The notes below the pieces were generated by a model, which was not told where the DNA came from, did not search any database, and saw only the letters and a list, made by a program, of their open reading frames with translations. A stretch of DNA of 64,000 nt. Source: Kitasatospora sp. DSM 101779 (GTDB taxonomy: Bacteria; Actinomycetota; Actinomycetes; Streptomycetales; Streptomycetaceae). Location: the NCBI RefSeq assembly GCF_025655475.1, contig NZ_JAHTIK010000001.1:6063086-6127085 (forward strand), in the 5' to 3' direction. The first letter of the stretch is position 1, and every line of letters begins with the position of its first letter. Made by a program: the position numbers and the translations under genes. Below, piece after piece: positions 1 to 9,300 of the stretch.

Positions 1-2
1 AG

Positions 3-3000
3 TCCTCCGCGGAGAACTGGAAGCAGACCTTCGGCGAGTCCCTGAAGGACGGGCTCGGCTCGCGGGCGGGCGGCGCGGCCCGGCACCACCTGGACAACGC
101 GGCCGGACACGGCAGCAGCCACGGCGACGGCGGCAGCGGCCACGAGAGCGGCGGCAGCGAGAGCGGTAACGGGAGCGAGAGCGGGAGCGGCGGGGACTCC
201 GGGTCGTCGAGCTCCTCCAACTCCTCTGGCTCATCGGGTAGTTCCGGGTCGTCCCACTCGCCCGAATCCGGCGGCTCCTCCGGGTCCTCCGGTTCCTCGG
301 GCGACCGCGGATCGTCCGGCGGCTCGAACTCCTCCGGCTCGTCCGGGTCTTCGAACCCGACCGGCAGCGGCTCGTCCAGTGGTGGTTCGTCGGGGAGCGG
401 TTCGTCAGGAAGCGGGCGGCCGAGCGGTGGGGACGCGAGCACCGGCACCGACCACACCTCCTCGGGCGCTTCGTCCGGGACAAGCGGCGACTCCGGGTCC
501 CACAACAGCAGCAGTGACGGCGGGTCCTCGACCCAGCACGGCAACGACGGCCGTGGCAACCGGAGTTCGACACCGCTCGACCCGTTCGGCACCCGGCTGA
601 GCTCCGACCCGGCGCCCGCGCCGGCAGCCCAGCACACCCCGTCCGGCAGTGACGGCACCCCGCCGTCCGGCTCGCACACCCCCTCCTCCGGCCCCGACAC
701 CGGCTCCCCCACGCACACGGGTTCGGATGGCTCTGGTTCGGCGCGGCACGATGGCGCGGACGCGCCTCCGGCGCACACGGGTACGGACGGGCGGTCGACG
801 CCGGCCTCGGACGGGCCTGCGCCGGCGCGGCACGATGGCGCGGACGCGCCTCCGGCGCACACGGGTACGGACGGGCGGTCGACGCCGGCCTCGGACGGGC
901 CTGCGCCGGCGCGGCACGATGGTGCGGACGCGTCTCCGGCGCACACGGGTTCGGACGGGCGGTCGACGCCGGCCTCGGACGGGCCTGCGCCGAGTCATCA
1001 CGAGTCCTCGGACGGGCCTGCGCGTGCCGGTGACGGCCATGCGGACCGGTCCGGTGCGGACACTCCCCGGCCCGGGCCCGTATCGGCGCACTCCACTCCC
1101 GATGCCACCCCCGCCCCGGCGCAGTCCCACGGCGGACCGCAGCACACCGGGGAAGGACAGCCGTCGCACGGCACGCCGGACTCCCGTCCGGGGCCGGCCT
1201 CGGCCCACCCGACCCCCGACTCCGCTCCCGCTCCCGCGCACTCCGGTGACTCCCGTCCCGCGTACGGGCCGGTGCGCGGTGACGACGGGGCGTCCACGCC
1301 CTCGCACGGCGGGGGCGACCACGGCACGCCCTCGTACGGCCCGGTGCGCGGCGGGGACGCCACCCCGGCGCCCGCGCACGCCTCCGACGGCGGTCCGGCC
1401 AGGCCGGGCGGCGACATCCCGTCCCAGCAGGACCGCTCCGGCCCGGCGCCGGACTCCGTGCCCGACCACCGCACGCCCGGCAACACGCCGACCCCCGATC
1501 CGACGTCCGGTTCGCACGGCACGGGCGAGGGCAGGGGAGTGCCTTCGGCCGGCGGCGTGCCGCACTTGCCGTCGGCGGTCATCCCGTCGGGTGGCGTGCC
1601 GTCCGCGGGTCCGGACCACTCGCGCCCGGCCCCCTCCTCCTCGGACGGGCCGCACCGCGCCACGGTCGAGACCGCCTCCACGGCGGTCGCCGACGCCCCG
1701 CCGACCCACACCCCGACCGCCGGTCCGGACGCGACGTCCGGTCAGCCCGGCCCGTCCGGCCAGAACGCGGGCACTCCCACGGCCACCGGCCCGATCGCGA
1801 CCGGGCCCGTTCCGGGGGCCGGCGTGCCCGGCTCGGGTACGCCGTCCGGTGGCACCCCGCCGCGGCAGGGCGGTCCCGTGCCCCATCCGGCCACCGGCGG
1901 TGACGGACCGTCGACCAACCGTCCGGCCACTGTGCCCGGCCAGTCCTCCGGCCGCCCGGATCACGGCGACCGTCCGACCGGCCTCGGCCGCCAGCCCGGC
2001 ACGGACCGCCCCGGTACGGACCGTCCGTCCGCTGCTCCGCGCCCCGATGCCGACCGGCCCTCGCGTCCGGACCCCCGGACGGCCGACCCGCGCAGCGCGG
2101 ACCCGCGTACCGCCGACCAGCGGCCCTCCACCGACCGTCCGACCGGTGCCGTGCCGCGCCCGGACGCCGATCGTCCGGGTGGAGATCGTCCGGGTGGCGA
2201 CGGCCCGGCACGAACCCCGGACAGCGCCCGCGCCGACCACGCCTCGGAAACCCGCCCGGAGGACCACGGCAAGGCCGAGGACCACGGCAAGCCCGAGGAC
2301 CACGGCAAGGGTGACGAGCAGGCCAAGGCCGACGACCACGGCAAGCCCGAGGATCACGGCAGGGCCGACGAGCGGCACGACCACGACCGGCCCGAGGACA
2401 CGGACTCCCACACCGATCAGGACGGTCGCCCCGACGCCGACACACCCCCGCACGAGCGCCCGCTCTCCGACAGCCGCCCGTACGACACGCCCGGCGGCCT
2501 GGCCCGGGTGGAGGAGCACCACCAGCAGGAGCTGGAGCGGCGCATCCCGCGCAACCCCGACGGCACCCCGCAGCGCCACCCGGACCCGTACGGGGACTGG
2601 CCGGGGGCGGTCAACGGGGACGGGCACCGCGAGCCCGGCCGCGACAACAACTGCCTGGACGTGGCGCTGTCCAGCGCCGACACCTACAGCGGCAACCCGA
2701 GCGCCGCCGCGGCCCGCACGGACGACGGCAGCCCGGACGGCGAGCGGGGCGGCCGGGACCGTGCCGAGCGCCAACTCGGTGCGCCGTTCCGGGACCTGGG
2801 CAACGGCGACCAGGCGTTCCACCGGCTGGAGGACACCCTCCGCGAGTCCGGTCACGGCTCGCAGGCGGTCATCGTCACCCAGGACGCGCACGGCCGTGCC
2901 CACGCCTGGAACGTGGTCAACCACAACGGCAAGATCGTCTACCTCGACAACCAGACCGGGGCGCGCAGCGACAAGCCGATCCACAACGGCGACCACGGCG

Positions 3001-4607
3001 TCTTCGCGATCCCGCTCGACGCCGACCGCCGCCCGATCACGTCCGACCACCGTCCCTCCGACTCCAACGCCGGCTCCACCACCCGTCCGGACCGGGACGG
3101 CGACTCCACGACCCGTCCGGACCGTACCGAGGGCGCCGACCACCCCGACCGGGCCGACCATCCCGGCCGGAACGGCGACTCCGCGGACCGCCGGCCCGCG
3201 GACCCGGCCGGCAAGACCAAGCACAACGAGGACGGGACGGAGTCGGACGCCGAGGCCGGGCCGCCGAAGAAGAAGCAGAAGCCGAACCCCGACGACATGG
3301 AGGTGGACTCCGGGCACGGCCACACGCCGGACACCACGACCCCGGACGACGCCACCACCTCGGACGCCGCCACACCGACGGACGACCGCCAGGGCTCGAC
3401 GCCGTACCACGAGGCTCAGCCGGACGACCACACGCACTACAACATGCTCGGCGACGAGGAACAGCAGACCCTGCGCCGCCGCGAGAACGCCGATGTGCAG
3501 CAGTCCGACCTGGACATCGCCCATGGGTTCCTGCGGGACAGGTTCGAGGACAGGTCGCTCGGCGACTTCCTCCAGGAGACCGCCGACACGGCCCGGCAGA
3601 ACAAGGAGAACAAGGACAAGCCGGACGAGGAGTTCCAGCTCGCCTTCGACAAGGAGCAGATCGAGAAGAAGCTGCACGGCTTCAAGGACCTGCAGCCGAG
3701 CGAGCAGGGGGCGGTCGTGGCGAGCCTGGGCCGTATGAGCCTGGCCTACCACCAGCAGCACGCGGTGGGTGCGAGCCCGGAGCACGCCACCGACCCGTAC
3801 CACTACCGCGACGACCACGACCGTTCGGGCATGTCGGACTGGGAGGCCGGCAAGCAGCAGAACGACGAGCATCACACCGACGCCGATTCCCGAGGCGTGG
3901 CGACGCACCAGACCCACGACTTCTGGCAGGGCGCGCGCGGCAACCTGCACCGCGATCTGAAGGAGGGCGAGAAGCCCGAGGGGCCGACCCCGGCCCGGCT
4001 GGTCCGCGAGCACATGGTCGAGCGCTACCGTGAGCTGCACCCGGAGAAGGCCCACCTGACCGAGCGTCAGGTGGAGCTCGCGATCCGGAGGGAGACCATC
4101 GCGCACGTCAGGGGGGACCACCGGCCGGACTTCAGCGGAAAGAACTACGCCGCGATCGAGGTGGTCGGCAGCGACGGCAAGGTCCGTTACGTCGTGGACA
4201 GTTCGCTGCCGCCCGGCAAGGCCGGCATGCAGCCCGAGCACTCGGAGCCGCACATGGGCCGCTGGATGGAGCGGCTCAACCAGCGTGCGGAGGCGGGCAA
4301 CTACACGGTGTCCACCCTCTGGACGGAACGTGAGCCCTGCGGGCAGAGCTCGGGGCACGGGCACTGCTCACGCTTCCTGACCGAGTCGATGCCCGACACC
4401 GAGGTCGGCTACGGCGTCGGCTACCGCAAGGGCGACATGGAGGACGGCCACGACACCGCGGCCGAACGGGAGGCGGCAGCCGCCAGGATGGACCAGGACA
4501 TGCAGGATCACCTCAACCGGCTCGGCGACCTGTGGTACGACATGGCCGTCAGCGGCGAGCTGGACAAGAACCGGACCCCGAACCAGTACGTCCCGCCGCA
4601 GCAGTGA
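3..4607 (+). CDS. Polymorphic toxin, 3' part: Tox-PL (papain-fold) domain plus C-terminal nucleic-acid deaminase domain (5' end outside window)
   Basis: The frame is open from base 3, so the start lies upstream; 1534 residues are visible. First comes a Gly/Ser-rich stretch (about residues 40-150), then a Pro/Asp/His-rich linker with three 28-residue repeats and an EDHGK-type repeat. At about 845-1010 lies a papain-like toxin (Tox-PL, glutamine-deamidase type) domain with a visible triad: C884 in DNNC, H967 in AHAW and D982 in LDNQTG. A basic PPKKKQK motif follows at about 1087-1093. The C-terminus (about 1380-1505) resembles XOO_2897-type deaminases: HSE (H1413, E1415) and PC-x8-C (C1446, C1455) supply the expected zinc ligands and proton-shuttle Glu. 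Such proteins are normally exported by the type VII (WXG100/Esx) route, but the N-terminal trafficking domain is not in this window. SUKH-type immunity genes follow on the same strand. The target molecules are inferred from family only. Confidence 0.85.
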   Translation, partial: SSAENWKQTFGESLKDGLGSRAGGAARHHLDNAAGHGSSHGDGGSGHESGGSESGNGSESGSGGDSGSSSSSNSSGSSGSSGSSHSPESGGSSGSSGSSGDRGSSGGSNSSGSSGSSNPTGSGSSSGGSSGSGSSGSGRPSGGDASTGTDHTSSGASSGTSGDSGSHNSSSDGGSSTQHGNDGRGNRSSTPLDPFGTRLSSDPAPAPAAQHTPSGSDGTPPSGSHTPSSGPDTGSPTHTGSDGSGSARHDGADAPPAHTGTDGRSTPASDGPAPARHDGADAPPAHTGTDGRSTPASDGPAPARHDGADASPAHTGSDGRSTPASDGPAPSHHESSDGPARAGDGHADRSGADTPRPGPVSAHSTPDATPAPAQSHGGPQHTGEGQPSHGTPDSRPGPASAHPTPDSAPAPAHSGDSRPAYGPVRGDDGASTPSHGGGDHGTPSYGPVRGGDATPAPAHASDGGPARPGGDIPSQQDRSGPAPDSVPDHRTPGNTPTPDPTSGSHGTGEGRGVPSAGGVPHLPSAVIPSGGVPSAGPDHSRPAPSSSDGPHRATVETASTAVADAPPTHTPTAGPDATSGQPGPSGQNAGTPTATGPIATGPVPGAGVPGSGTPSGGTPPRQGGPVPHPATGGDGPSTNRPATVPGQSSGRPDHGDRPTGLGRQPGTDRPGTDRPSAAPRPDADRPSRPDPRTADPRSADPRTADQRPSTDRPTGAVPRPDADRPGGDRPGGDGPARTPDSARADHASETRPEDHGKAEDHGKPEDHGKGDEQAKADDHGKPEDHGRADERHDHDRPEDTDSHTDQDGRPDADTPPHERPLSDSRPYDTPGGLARVEEHHQQELERRIPRNPDGTPQRHPDPYGDWPGAVNGDGHREPGRDNNCLDVALSSADTYSGNPSAAAARTDDGSPDGERGGRDRAERQLGAPFRDLGNGDQAFHRLEDTLRESGHGSQAVIVTQDAHGRAHAWNVVNHNGKIVYLDNQTGARSDKPIHNGDHGVFAIPLDADRRPITSDHRPSDSNAGSTTRPDRDGDSTTRPDRTEGADHPDRADHPGRNGDSADRRPADPAGKTKHNEDGTESDAEAGPPKKKQKPNPDDMEVDSGHGHTPDTTTPDDATTSDAATPTDDRQGSTPYHEAQPDDHTHYNMLGDEEQQTLRRRENADVQQSDLDIAHGFLRDRFEDRSLGDFLQETADTARQNKENKDKPDEEFQLAFDKEQIEKKLHGFKDLQPSEQGAVVASLGRMSLAYHQQHAVGASPEHATDPYHYRDDHDRSGMSDWEAGKQQNDEHHTDADSRGVATHQTHDFWQGARGNLHRDLKEGEKPEGPTPARLVREHMVERYRELHPEKAHLTERQVELAIRRETIAHVRGDHRPDFSGKNYAAIEVVGSDGKVRYVVDSSLPPGKAGMQPEHSEPHMGRWMERLNQRAEAGNYTVSTLWTEREPCGQSSGHGHCSRFLTESMPDTEVGYGVGYRKGDMEDGHDTAAEREAAAARMDQDMQDHLNRLGDLWYDMAVSGELDKNRTPNQYVPPQQ
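741..992 (+). repeat. Three tandem 84-bp repeats in the toxin linker
   Basis: The unit beginning GCGCGGCACGATGG recurs at 741, 825 and 909, an exact 84-bp period, with few differences between copies. Each unit encodes 28 residues rich in Asp, Pro, Ala and His (RHDGADAPPAHTGTDGRSTP and so on). The reading frame is preserved, so copy number can change without breaking the toxin. Confidence 0.95.
2256..2373 (+). repeat. EDHGK heptad-like repeats in toxin linker
   Basis: Imperfect 21-bp units encode (K/R)-(A/P)-(E/D)-DHG-K, for example PEDHGKAEDHGKPEDHGK. The stretch is highly charged and probably disordered. It lies in the linker before the Tox-PL domain. Confidence 0.8.
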
Positions 4608-4656
4608 CAATCGACCGCAGAGACCAACGCCGACCAGTCCCACCCATGGAGGCGCC

Positions 4657-6081
4657 ATGACCCCCGGCCCTGACCAGACCCCCGGCCCCACCGGTGGCTT
4701 CGACGTGCGCGAACTGCCCGTGCTGATCGAGCAGCCGCAGTTCCTGGCACGGGTCGGCCGGGCGGAGCTGCTGGCGGCGATCGCCGAGTGCTGGCCCGAC
4801 GGGGTGCCCGCCGGCACCCTCGCGGAGGACATCCACCACCTCGACCGGCTGGGCGTGCGGCCGGGCGCCGAACAGGGCGCGGAGTGGCTCTCCTGGCTGC
4901 ACCTGCTGCTCGTCAGCCACGGCCGGTCCGAGGACGCCGCCGCCCTGGTGGCGGCCGCGCCGCGGCTGCCCTGGCGCACGGTCTGGTCGCGCTGGGTCCC
5001 GCCGGGCGCCCGGGCCGCCTGTTCGGCCCCCGGCGGCCGGGTGACCGGACTGCAGCTGGTGGAGCGCGACGGGCAGCAGCTGGTCCTCGCCCACGAGGCC
5101 TTCGTACTGGCGCGGATGGAGCGGATGGAGCCCGACGACGAGGAGGGCTTCTACGAGTACGCGGTGGACCTGCGCACCGGCGAGCCGGTCGCCGGGCCGA
5201 AGCTCTACCGGCCGTACGCGCACGACGAGTTCCCCGAGGACTACGTCCCGCTGCTGCCCGCGGACCTGCCGCGGCCGGGCGAGGGGGCGACCAACGGCCC
5301 GGACGGCTGGGAGGGCGGGGCGAAGGCACTCCCGGTCTGCCACGAGCAGATCGGGCAGGCGGTCCGGACGGGTGCGCTCGCGGTCCTCGGTGGCGGCTGG
5401 GGGTACTACGCCGTCGAGATCGACGAGGCCGCGGCCGTGCTCGACGACGCGGCGACCCCGGTCTGGCCGATGCCCGCCGAGGACGACGTGACGACCCGGG
5501 TCGCCCCGGCGGAGCTGCCCGGCGCAGCCCGGACGGTGACCCGCGGCTGGCTGGCCGACCGGTTCGGCGCCGACCGCCTGTGGTCCGCCGACCCGGCCGA
5601 ACTCCCCGACGGCCTGGAGCACGGCCCGACCCGCCGCTTCCTGACCGAGGTCGGCCTGCCCGCCGTCCGGATCCCGCTGCTGGACCTCAGCGGCGAGGTG
5701 CTCGCGCAGGAGGGCCTCGGCGAGCTGCGCACCGAGGACTTCCGGGACGGGGACGAGGACGGCGACGACCGCGGCGAGTTCTGCTACCTGATCGCCAAGG
5801 ACCTGGAGCGGCTGATCGTGGTGGACGGCGCCACCGGCCGGGTCGGCCTGTACGACCCCGACCGGTACGAGGGCGACTACGACAGCGGCCCGGTCGCCTC
5901 CTCCGTCGAACAGTTCGCCGCCCTGCTCCGGCTCTACGCGTCGTTCTACTACGGCGCCACCGCTGCCGAACTGGCCGACGCCGAGCGGGCGCTGCGGGTG
6001 TGGGCCGAGGAGCTCGACCCGGTGACGGCCTCCTCCACCTTCTGGCAGGAGGTCTTCCAGGACCGCGAGGACTTCGAGTGA
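4657..6081 (+). CDS. SUKH-4-like immunity protein with extra N-terminal domain
   Basis: This 474-residue cytoplasmic protein lies 49 bp after the toxin. GGAGG sits just ahead of the ATG. Residues 16-95 form a Leu-rich helical segment containing TLAEDIHHLDRLGV; a close copy is encoded at about 9778-9990. The last 200 residues match the SUKH-4 style: a short N-terminal Leu/Pro-rich strand region, then ...FCYLIAKDLERLIVVDG..GRVGLYD..., and a conserved tail in which FWQEVF falls where SUKH-4 proteins have an aromatic W...MW motif. SUKH proteins bind and neutralise cognate nuclease or deaminase toxins, so its probable role is protecting the producer from the toxin encoded upstream. The middle part (about 100-280) is not recognised. 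Partner specificity is inferred from gene order. Confidence 0.75.
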   Translation: MTPGPDQTPGPTGGFDVRELPVLIEQPQFLARVGRAELLAAIAECWPDGVPAGTLAEDIHHLDRLGVRPGAEQGAEWLSWLHLLLVSHGRSEDAAALVAAAPRLPWRTVWSRWVPPGARAACSAPGGRVTGLQLVERDGQQLVLAHEAFVLARMERMEPDDEEGFYEYAVDLRTGEPVAGPKLYRPYAHDEFPEDYVPLLPADLPRPGEGATNGPDGWEGGAKALPVCHEQIGQAVRTGALAVLGGGWGYYAVEIDEAAAVLDDAATPVWPMPAEDDVTTRVAPAELPGAARTVTRGWLADRFGADRLWSADPAELPDGLEHGPTRRFLTEVGLPAVRIPLLDLSGEVLAQEGLGELRTEDFRDGDEDGDDRGEFCYLIAKDLERLIVVDGATGRVGLYDPDRYEGDYDSGPVASSVEQFAALLRLYASFYYGATAAELADAERALRVWAEELDPVTASSTFWQEVFQDREDFE

Positions 6082-6118
6082 CCCCACCCCGGTACGGCAC
6101 GAGCCCGGAGACGACCAG

Positions 6119-7912
6119 GTGAACGATCCGACGACCCACCAGCCGCACCCCCACGTCGGTGGACGCGGCGAGGCGCTGCGCGCACTCGCGGCCTGGCACG
6201 CCGCCGGGCCGTCGGCCCCGCGGACGGTGCTGCTGACCGGCCGTCCGGGCTCCGGCAGGTCCCGGCTGCTCACCGGCTTCCTGATGCTGTGCGACCCCGC
6301 GTCCCGCGAGCGGATCGACCTCGGCGCGCTCGACCCGGCCACGGTGCCCGCAGCCGAACCGCCGCCACCGCTGGTCTGCGACCCGGACGGACTCACCGCG
6401 GCCCAGCTGCTCTGGACGGCCGCCGACGTCCTCGGCCTCGACGTCGACCGCACCGAGGACCTGCTCGACCGGCTCGCCGAGGAGCGCACCACCGCCACGG
6501 CCCTCGTCGTCCCGGACGTCGACCGGGCCGGGCCGCTGCGCGCCCTGTGCGAACCCGGGCGGGTCGCCGCCGAGGTCCTGCTGCCGCTGGCACTCTCGCC
6601 GTGGGTGCGGATGCTCGCCGACGTGCCGAAGGAACAGGCCGCCTGGCTCGCCGAGCGGATCCCCGCCGGGCAGCTGCAGGTGATCGACCTGGACGAGGCG
6701 CCCTGGGCGGACCCGCAGGCCCTGGTCCGGCAGGCCGAGTACATGCTGGACCGGCCCGCCCTCGCCGGCGAACTGGCCGCGCGGGCCACCGGCCCGCTGG
6801 TGGTGCGGCTCGCCGCCTGGTCGCTGCGCGCCGCCCCGGCCGACGGTCCGGTGGAGCTCCCGGCCGGCGTCGGTGACGTCCTCGACCAGCACGCCGAGCG
6901 CTGCGGTGCCGACGAGCTGACGCTGCGCCGGCTGCTCGCCCCGCTCGCCCTGGCCGGCGACGGCGAGGCCGTGCCGTTCCTGCTCTGGGCGCCGCTCGCC
7001 TCCGCGGTCGCCGGCCGCGACCTGTCCAAGGCCTTCGCCGACGGCCAGGCCCTGCTGCTGCCGTTCTTCGAACTGGTCGGTGAACGCGACGACCCCGCGG
7101 TGCGCCTGGTGCACCCGGAGATCGGCGCCGAGCTCCGCGAACGCTTCGGTTCGACCGTCCGCGAGGCGCAGCGCCGGATCGCCGCCGTCCTCACCAACGG
7201 CCTGCCGGCCGGGCCCGGCCGGTGGGAGCACGCCGCACCGTACGTGCGCGAGCACCTCACCGGGCACGCCCTGGAGGCCGGGACGCTGCCCGAACTGCTC
7301 GCCGACCCGGGCTTCCTGGTGCACGCCGGGCAGGTCCGGCTGCGGGCCGCCGTCGAGCACCTGGCGGCCGCCGGTACCGAGCTGCCGCCGCTCGCCCGCA
7401 CCTGGCTGCGGCTGGCGCCGCTGTTCACCCGCACCGAGGCCGGTCCGCTGCTGCGCGCCGCGCTGCTGGAGCACGCCTGCCGCCAGGACGGCCTGCCCGC
7501 CCCCGACTTCGGGCTCGACCTGCCCTGGCGGACCCTGTGGGCCCGCCCGCTGCCGGGCGTCACCGCGCTGACCGCGGCGACCGCACCCGACGGCGCGACC
7601 GTCGTGGCGGCCCGCGTCGCCGGTGCGGAGCCCGGACTCGCCGTCCACGCGGTGCCGACCGGCGAGCCGGTCGACGTCCCCGGCGAGCAGCTGACGCCGC
7701 TGACCGAGGAGCAGCGGGCGGCCTGCCCGGTGCGGCTCGGCATCGGCGGCGACTACGTGCGGCTGTGGCCGCGCGAGGAGGGCGACCCGGTCGGGGTCTT
7801 CCTCTCCGCGGGCCCGCTCGGCGGTGCCGACGTCACCCCGGACGGTGTGCTGCTGCTCGCCGACGCCGCCGGGCTGAGCGCCCTGCGGATCACCTCGTCG
7901 GCCCCGGTGTGA
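6119..7912 (+). CDS. ATPase-like (AAA/STAND-type) protein of the toxin-immunity locus
   Basis: The product has 597 residues with a GTG start preceded by GGAG. Near the N-terminus, LLTGRPGSGRSRLL has the shape of a Walker A loop, but Arg stands where the invariant Lys should be. ALVVPDVDRAG at about 125 looks like a Walker B strand with modified acidic residues. A helical middle region resembles the winged-helix/helical part of STAND NTPases. The last 120 residues (from about 480) are short strands with PDGATVVAARVAG and TPDGVLLLADAAG, like degenerate WD40 blades. ATP binding is therefore uncertain. It sits between two SUKH-type proteins, 37 bp after the first, so it probably belongs to the same operon. 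Actinobacterial deaminase/SUKH cassettes often carry such an ATPase; its role there is unknown. Confidence 0.65.
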   Translation: MNDPTTHQPHPHVGGRGEALRALAAWHAAGPSAPRTVLLTGRPGSGRSRLLTGFLMLCDPASRERIDLGALDPATVPAAEPPPPLVCDPDGLTAAQLLWTAADVLGLDVDRTEDLLDRLAEERTTATALVVPDVDRAGPLRALCEPGRVAAEVLLPLALSPWVRMLADVPKEQAAWLAERIPAGQLQVIDLDEAPWADPQALVRQAEYMLDRPALAGELAARATGPLVVRLAAWSLRAAPADGPVELPAGVGDVLDQHAERCGADELTLRRLLAPLALAGDGEAVPFLLWAPLASAVAGRDLSKAFADGQALLLPFFELVGERDDPAVRLVHPEIGAELRERFGSTVREAQRRIAAVLTNGLPAGPGRWEHAAPYVREHLTGHALEAGTLPELLADPGFLVHAGQVRLRAAVEHLAAAGTELPPLARTWLRLAPLFTRTEAGPLLRAALLEHACRQDGLPAPDFGLDLPWRTLWARPLPGVTALTAATAPDGATVVAARVAGAEPGLAVHAVPTGEPVDVPGEQLTPLTEEQRAACPVRLGIGGDYVRLWPREEGDPVGVFLSAGPLGGADVTPDGVLLLADAAGLSALRITSSAPV

Positions 7913-7985
7913 GCCGGGCCGCGACAGCAGTGCGTACCCCCAACCACCGGGCCCCCGGGCCCCGGTCCTGAAGGAGAACGACCGC

Positions 7986-9287
7986 GTGACGACCCGCGCG
8001 CAGGCCGTCGAGGCGGCCCACCAGTGGATCAACGGCGACCGGCCCGAGGAGCAGTGGCGCACCGTCGGCGTCCACGAGTTCGACCTGGGCTGGGTGGTCT
8101 GGGCGGAGGCCGAGGCGGCCGGGGCCGGTGCGTCCGAGGGCGGGCGGCGGGCGCCCGCCGACATCGGCTCCGCCAGTGCCGTGGTCGACCGGGAGACCGG
8201 CAGGCTCACCACCTGGCCGTCGGTGCCGGTCGAGGAGGTCGTCCAGCTGTACCGCGACAGCCTCGGCGCCGGCAGCTACGACCCCGACCGGCCGCTCGCG
8301 ACCGGTCCCGGGGCGACCGCCGTGCTGACCTACCGGGACGCGGACGGCAAGGAGCAGACGCTGTTCCGGATGTCCTCCCCGGGCGGCGGCCACCCCGAGC
8401 TGGAGGCCTGGCGCACCCTGCAGCAGCAGGGCGTGCGGCCCGAGGACGTCCTCACCGTCCACTGCGACCTGCGGCCCTGCGAGCTGCCCGGCGGCTACTG
8501 CGCCGCCGCACTGCTCGCCGAACTGCCGGTCGCGGCCTTCTCCTACGGCCACGACTACGGTCCGCGGTTCAACCGCCGGGCCGCTGCCGTCCGTGCCCTG
8601 ACGGACGCCACCGAGCAGCTCTTCCGCGAGGCCGGCCGGCCGCTGCCGCCGCACCCCAACCGGGCGCCGTTCCCGCGCGGGGCCGAGGCCGCCGCGCCGG
8701 AGCGGGACGCCGCTCTCGGCCGCCGCCTCGCCGAGCAGTTCGGCGCCGAAGGCGTGCACCGCTTCGACGCCGACGACACCGCCGCCACCGCGCTTCCGGA
8801 GGCCGCCCGCGCCACCCTGGTCTGGGCCGGCCTGCCGACCCGGGTCGAGGGCTTCTTCACGCTGCTGCCGGGCCTGCCCGACGTCTCCGCCCACCTCGAC
8901 GCGGCCGGCCGCGGCAGCCGCGTCCCGGACGCCGCCCGCGCGGTGCTCGCCGAGTACGTGCTGATCGGCACCGACGGGCACGCCCTCCTCGCCGTGCAGT
9001 GCGGCGACGGCGGCACCGGCACCGGCGAGGGCGTCGGCCGTATCTGGGCGGTCGACCCCGACAACGGGACGGGCCGCTACGTCAACCGCGACCTCTCGGC
9101 GTACGTGCGCTGCCTCGCCCTCCTCGCGGCCCACCGGCCGGCCCGCCGCGGCCTCGACCCGCACGCCGCCGCCGACGCCACCGACACCTTCCAGCGGCAG
9201 CTGGCGGCCCTCGACCCGACCGTCTTCCAGGACCCGGAGAACTGGTGGGCCGTCGTCGTCGAGCAGATGTGGGACGGCCTGCTCTGA
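7986..9287 (+). CDS. YrhB/Imm35-like, deaminase-like and SUKH-4-like three-domain protein
   Basis: The product has 433 residues with a GTG start and a strong AAGGAG site. Residues 1-95 (AVEAAHQWINGD...GWVVWAEAEAAG...IGSASAVVDRETGRLTTWPSVPVEEV) have the YrhB/Imm35 pattern. Residues about 110-220 carry GGGHPELEAW and LRPCELPGGYC, the H-x-E and PC-x5-C zinc motif of the cytidine-deaminase-like fold, apparently intact. Residues about 240-433 look like SUKH-4 and end in WAVVVEQMWDGLL. The protein lies in the probable immunity operon, 73 bp after the ATPase. Similar fusions are known beside deaminase toxins in Streptomyces, where they are thought to be immunity proteins; whether the deaminase-like part is catalytic or a decoy cannot be told from sequence. 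Confidence 0.7.
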   Translation: MTTRAQAVEAAHQWINGDRPEEQWRTVGVHEFDLGWVVWAEAEAAGAGASEGGRRAPADIGSASAVVDRETGRLTTWPSVPVEEVVQLYRDSLGAGSYDPDRPLATGPGATAVLTYRDADGKEQTLFRMSSPGGGHPELEAWRTLQQQGVRPEDVLTVHCDLRPCELPGGYCAAALLAELPVAAFSYGHDYGPRFNRRAAAVRALTDATEQLFREAGRPLPPHPNRAPFPRGAEAAAPERDAALGRRLAEQFGAEGVHRFDADDTAATALPEAARATLVWAGLPTRVEGFFTLLPGLPDVSAHLDAAGRGSRVPDAARAVLAEYVLIGTDGHALLAVQCGDGGTGTGEGVGRIWAVDPDNGTGRYVNRDLSAYVRCLALLAAHRPARRGLDPHAAADATDTFQRQLAALDPTVFQDPENWWAVVVEQMWDGLL

Positions 9288-9300
9288 GCGGACGCACCCG

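Noticed and set aside
741..992. CRISPR-like direct repeats
   Set aside because: The repeats are contiguous, in frame and without unique spacers; they are coding tandem repeats.
649..3738. Long plus-strand frame rich in Arg/Pro/Thr
   Set aside because: It is a shifted frame of the toxin repeats, with no motif and no ribosome site.
405..4364. Very long minus-strand open frame opposite the toxin gene
   Set aside because: It mirrors the G+C-rich codon bias of the toxin. The product is a low-complexity Arg/Val/Gly string without domains, and the plus strand has clear toxin motifs.
4549..8212. Long minus-strand frames opposite the SUKH and ATPase genes
   Set aside because: Antisense shadows in high-GC DNA; Ser/Arg/Gly-rich, no family resemblance.
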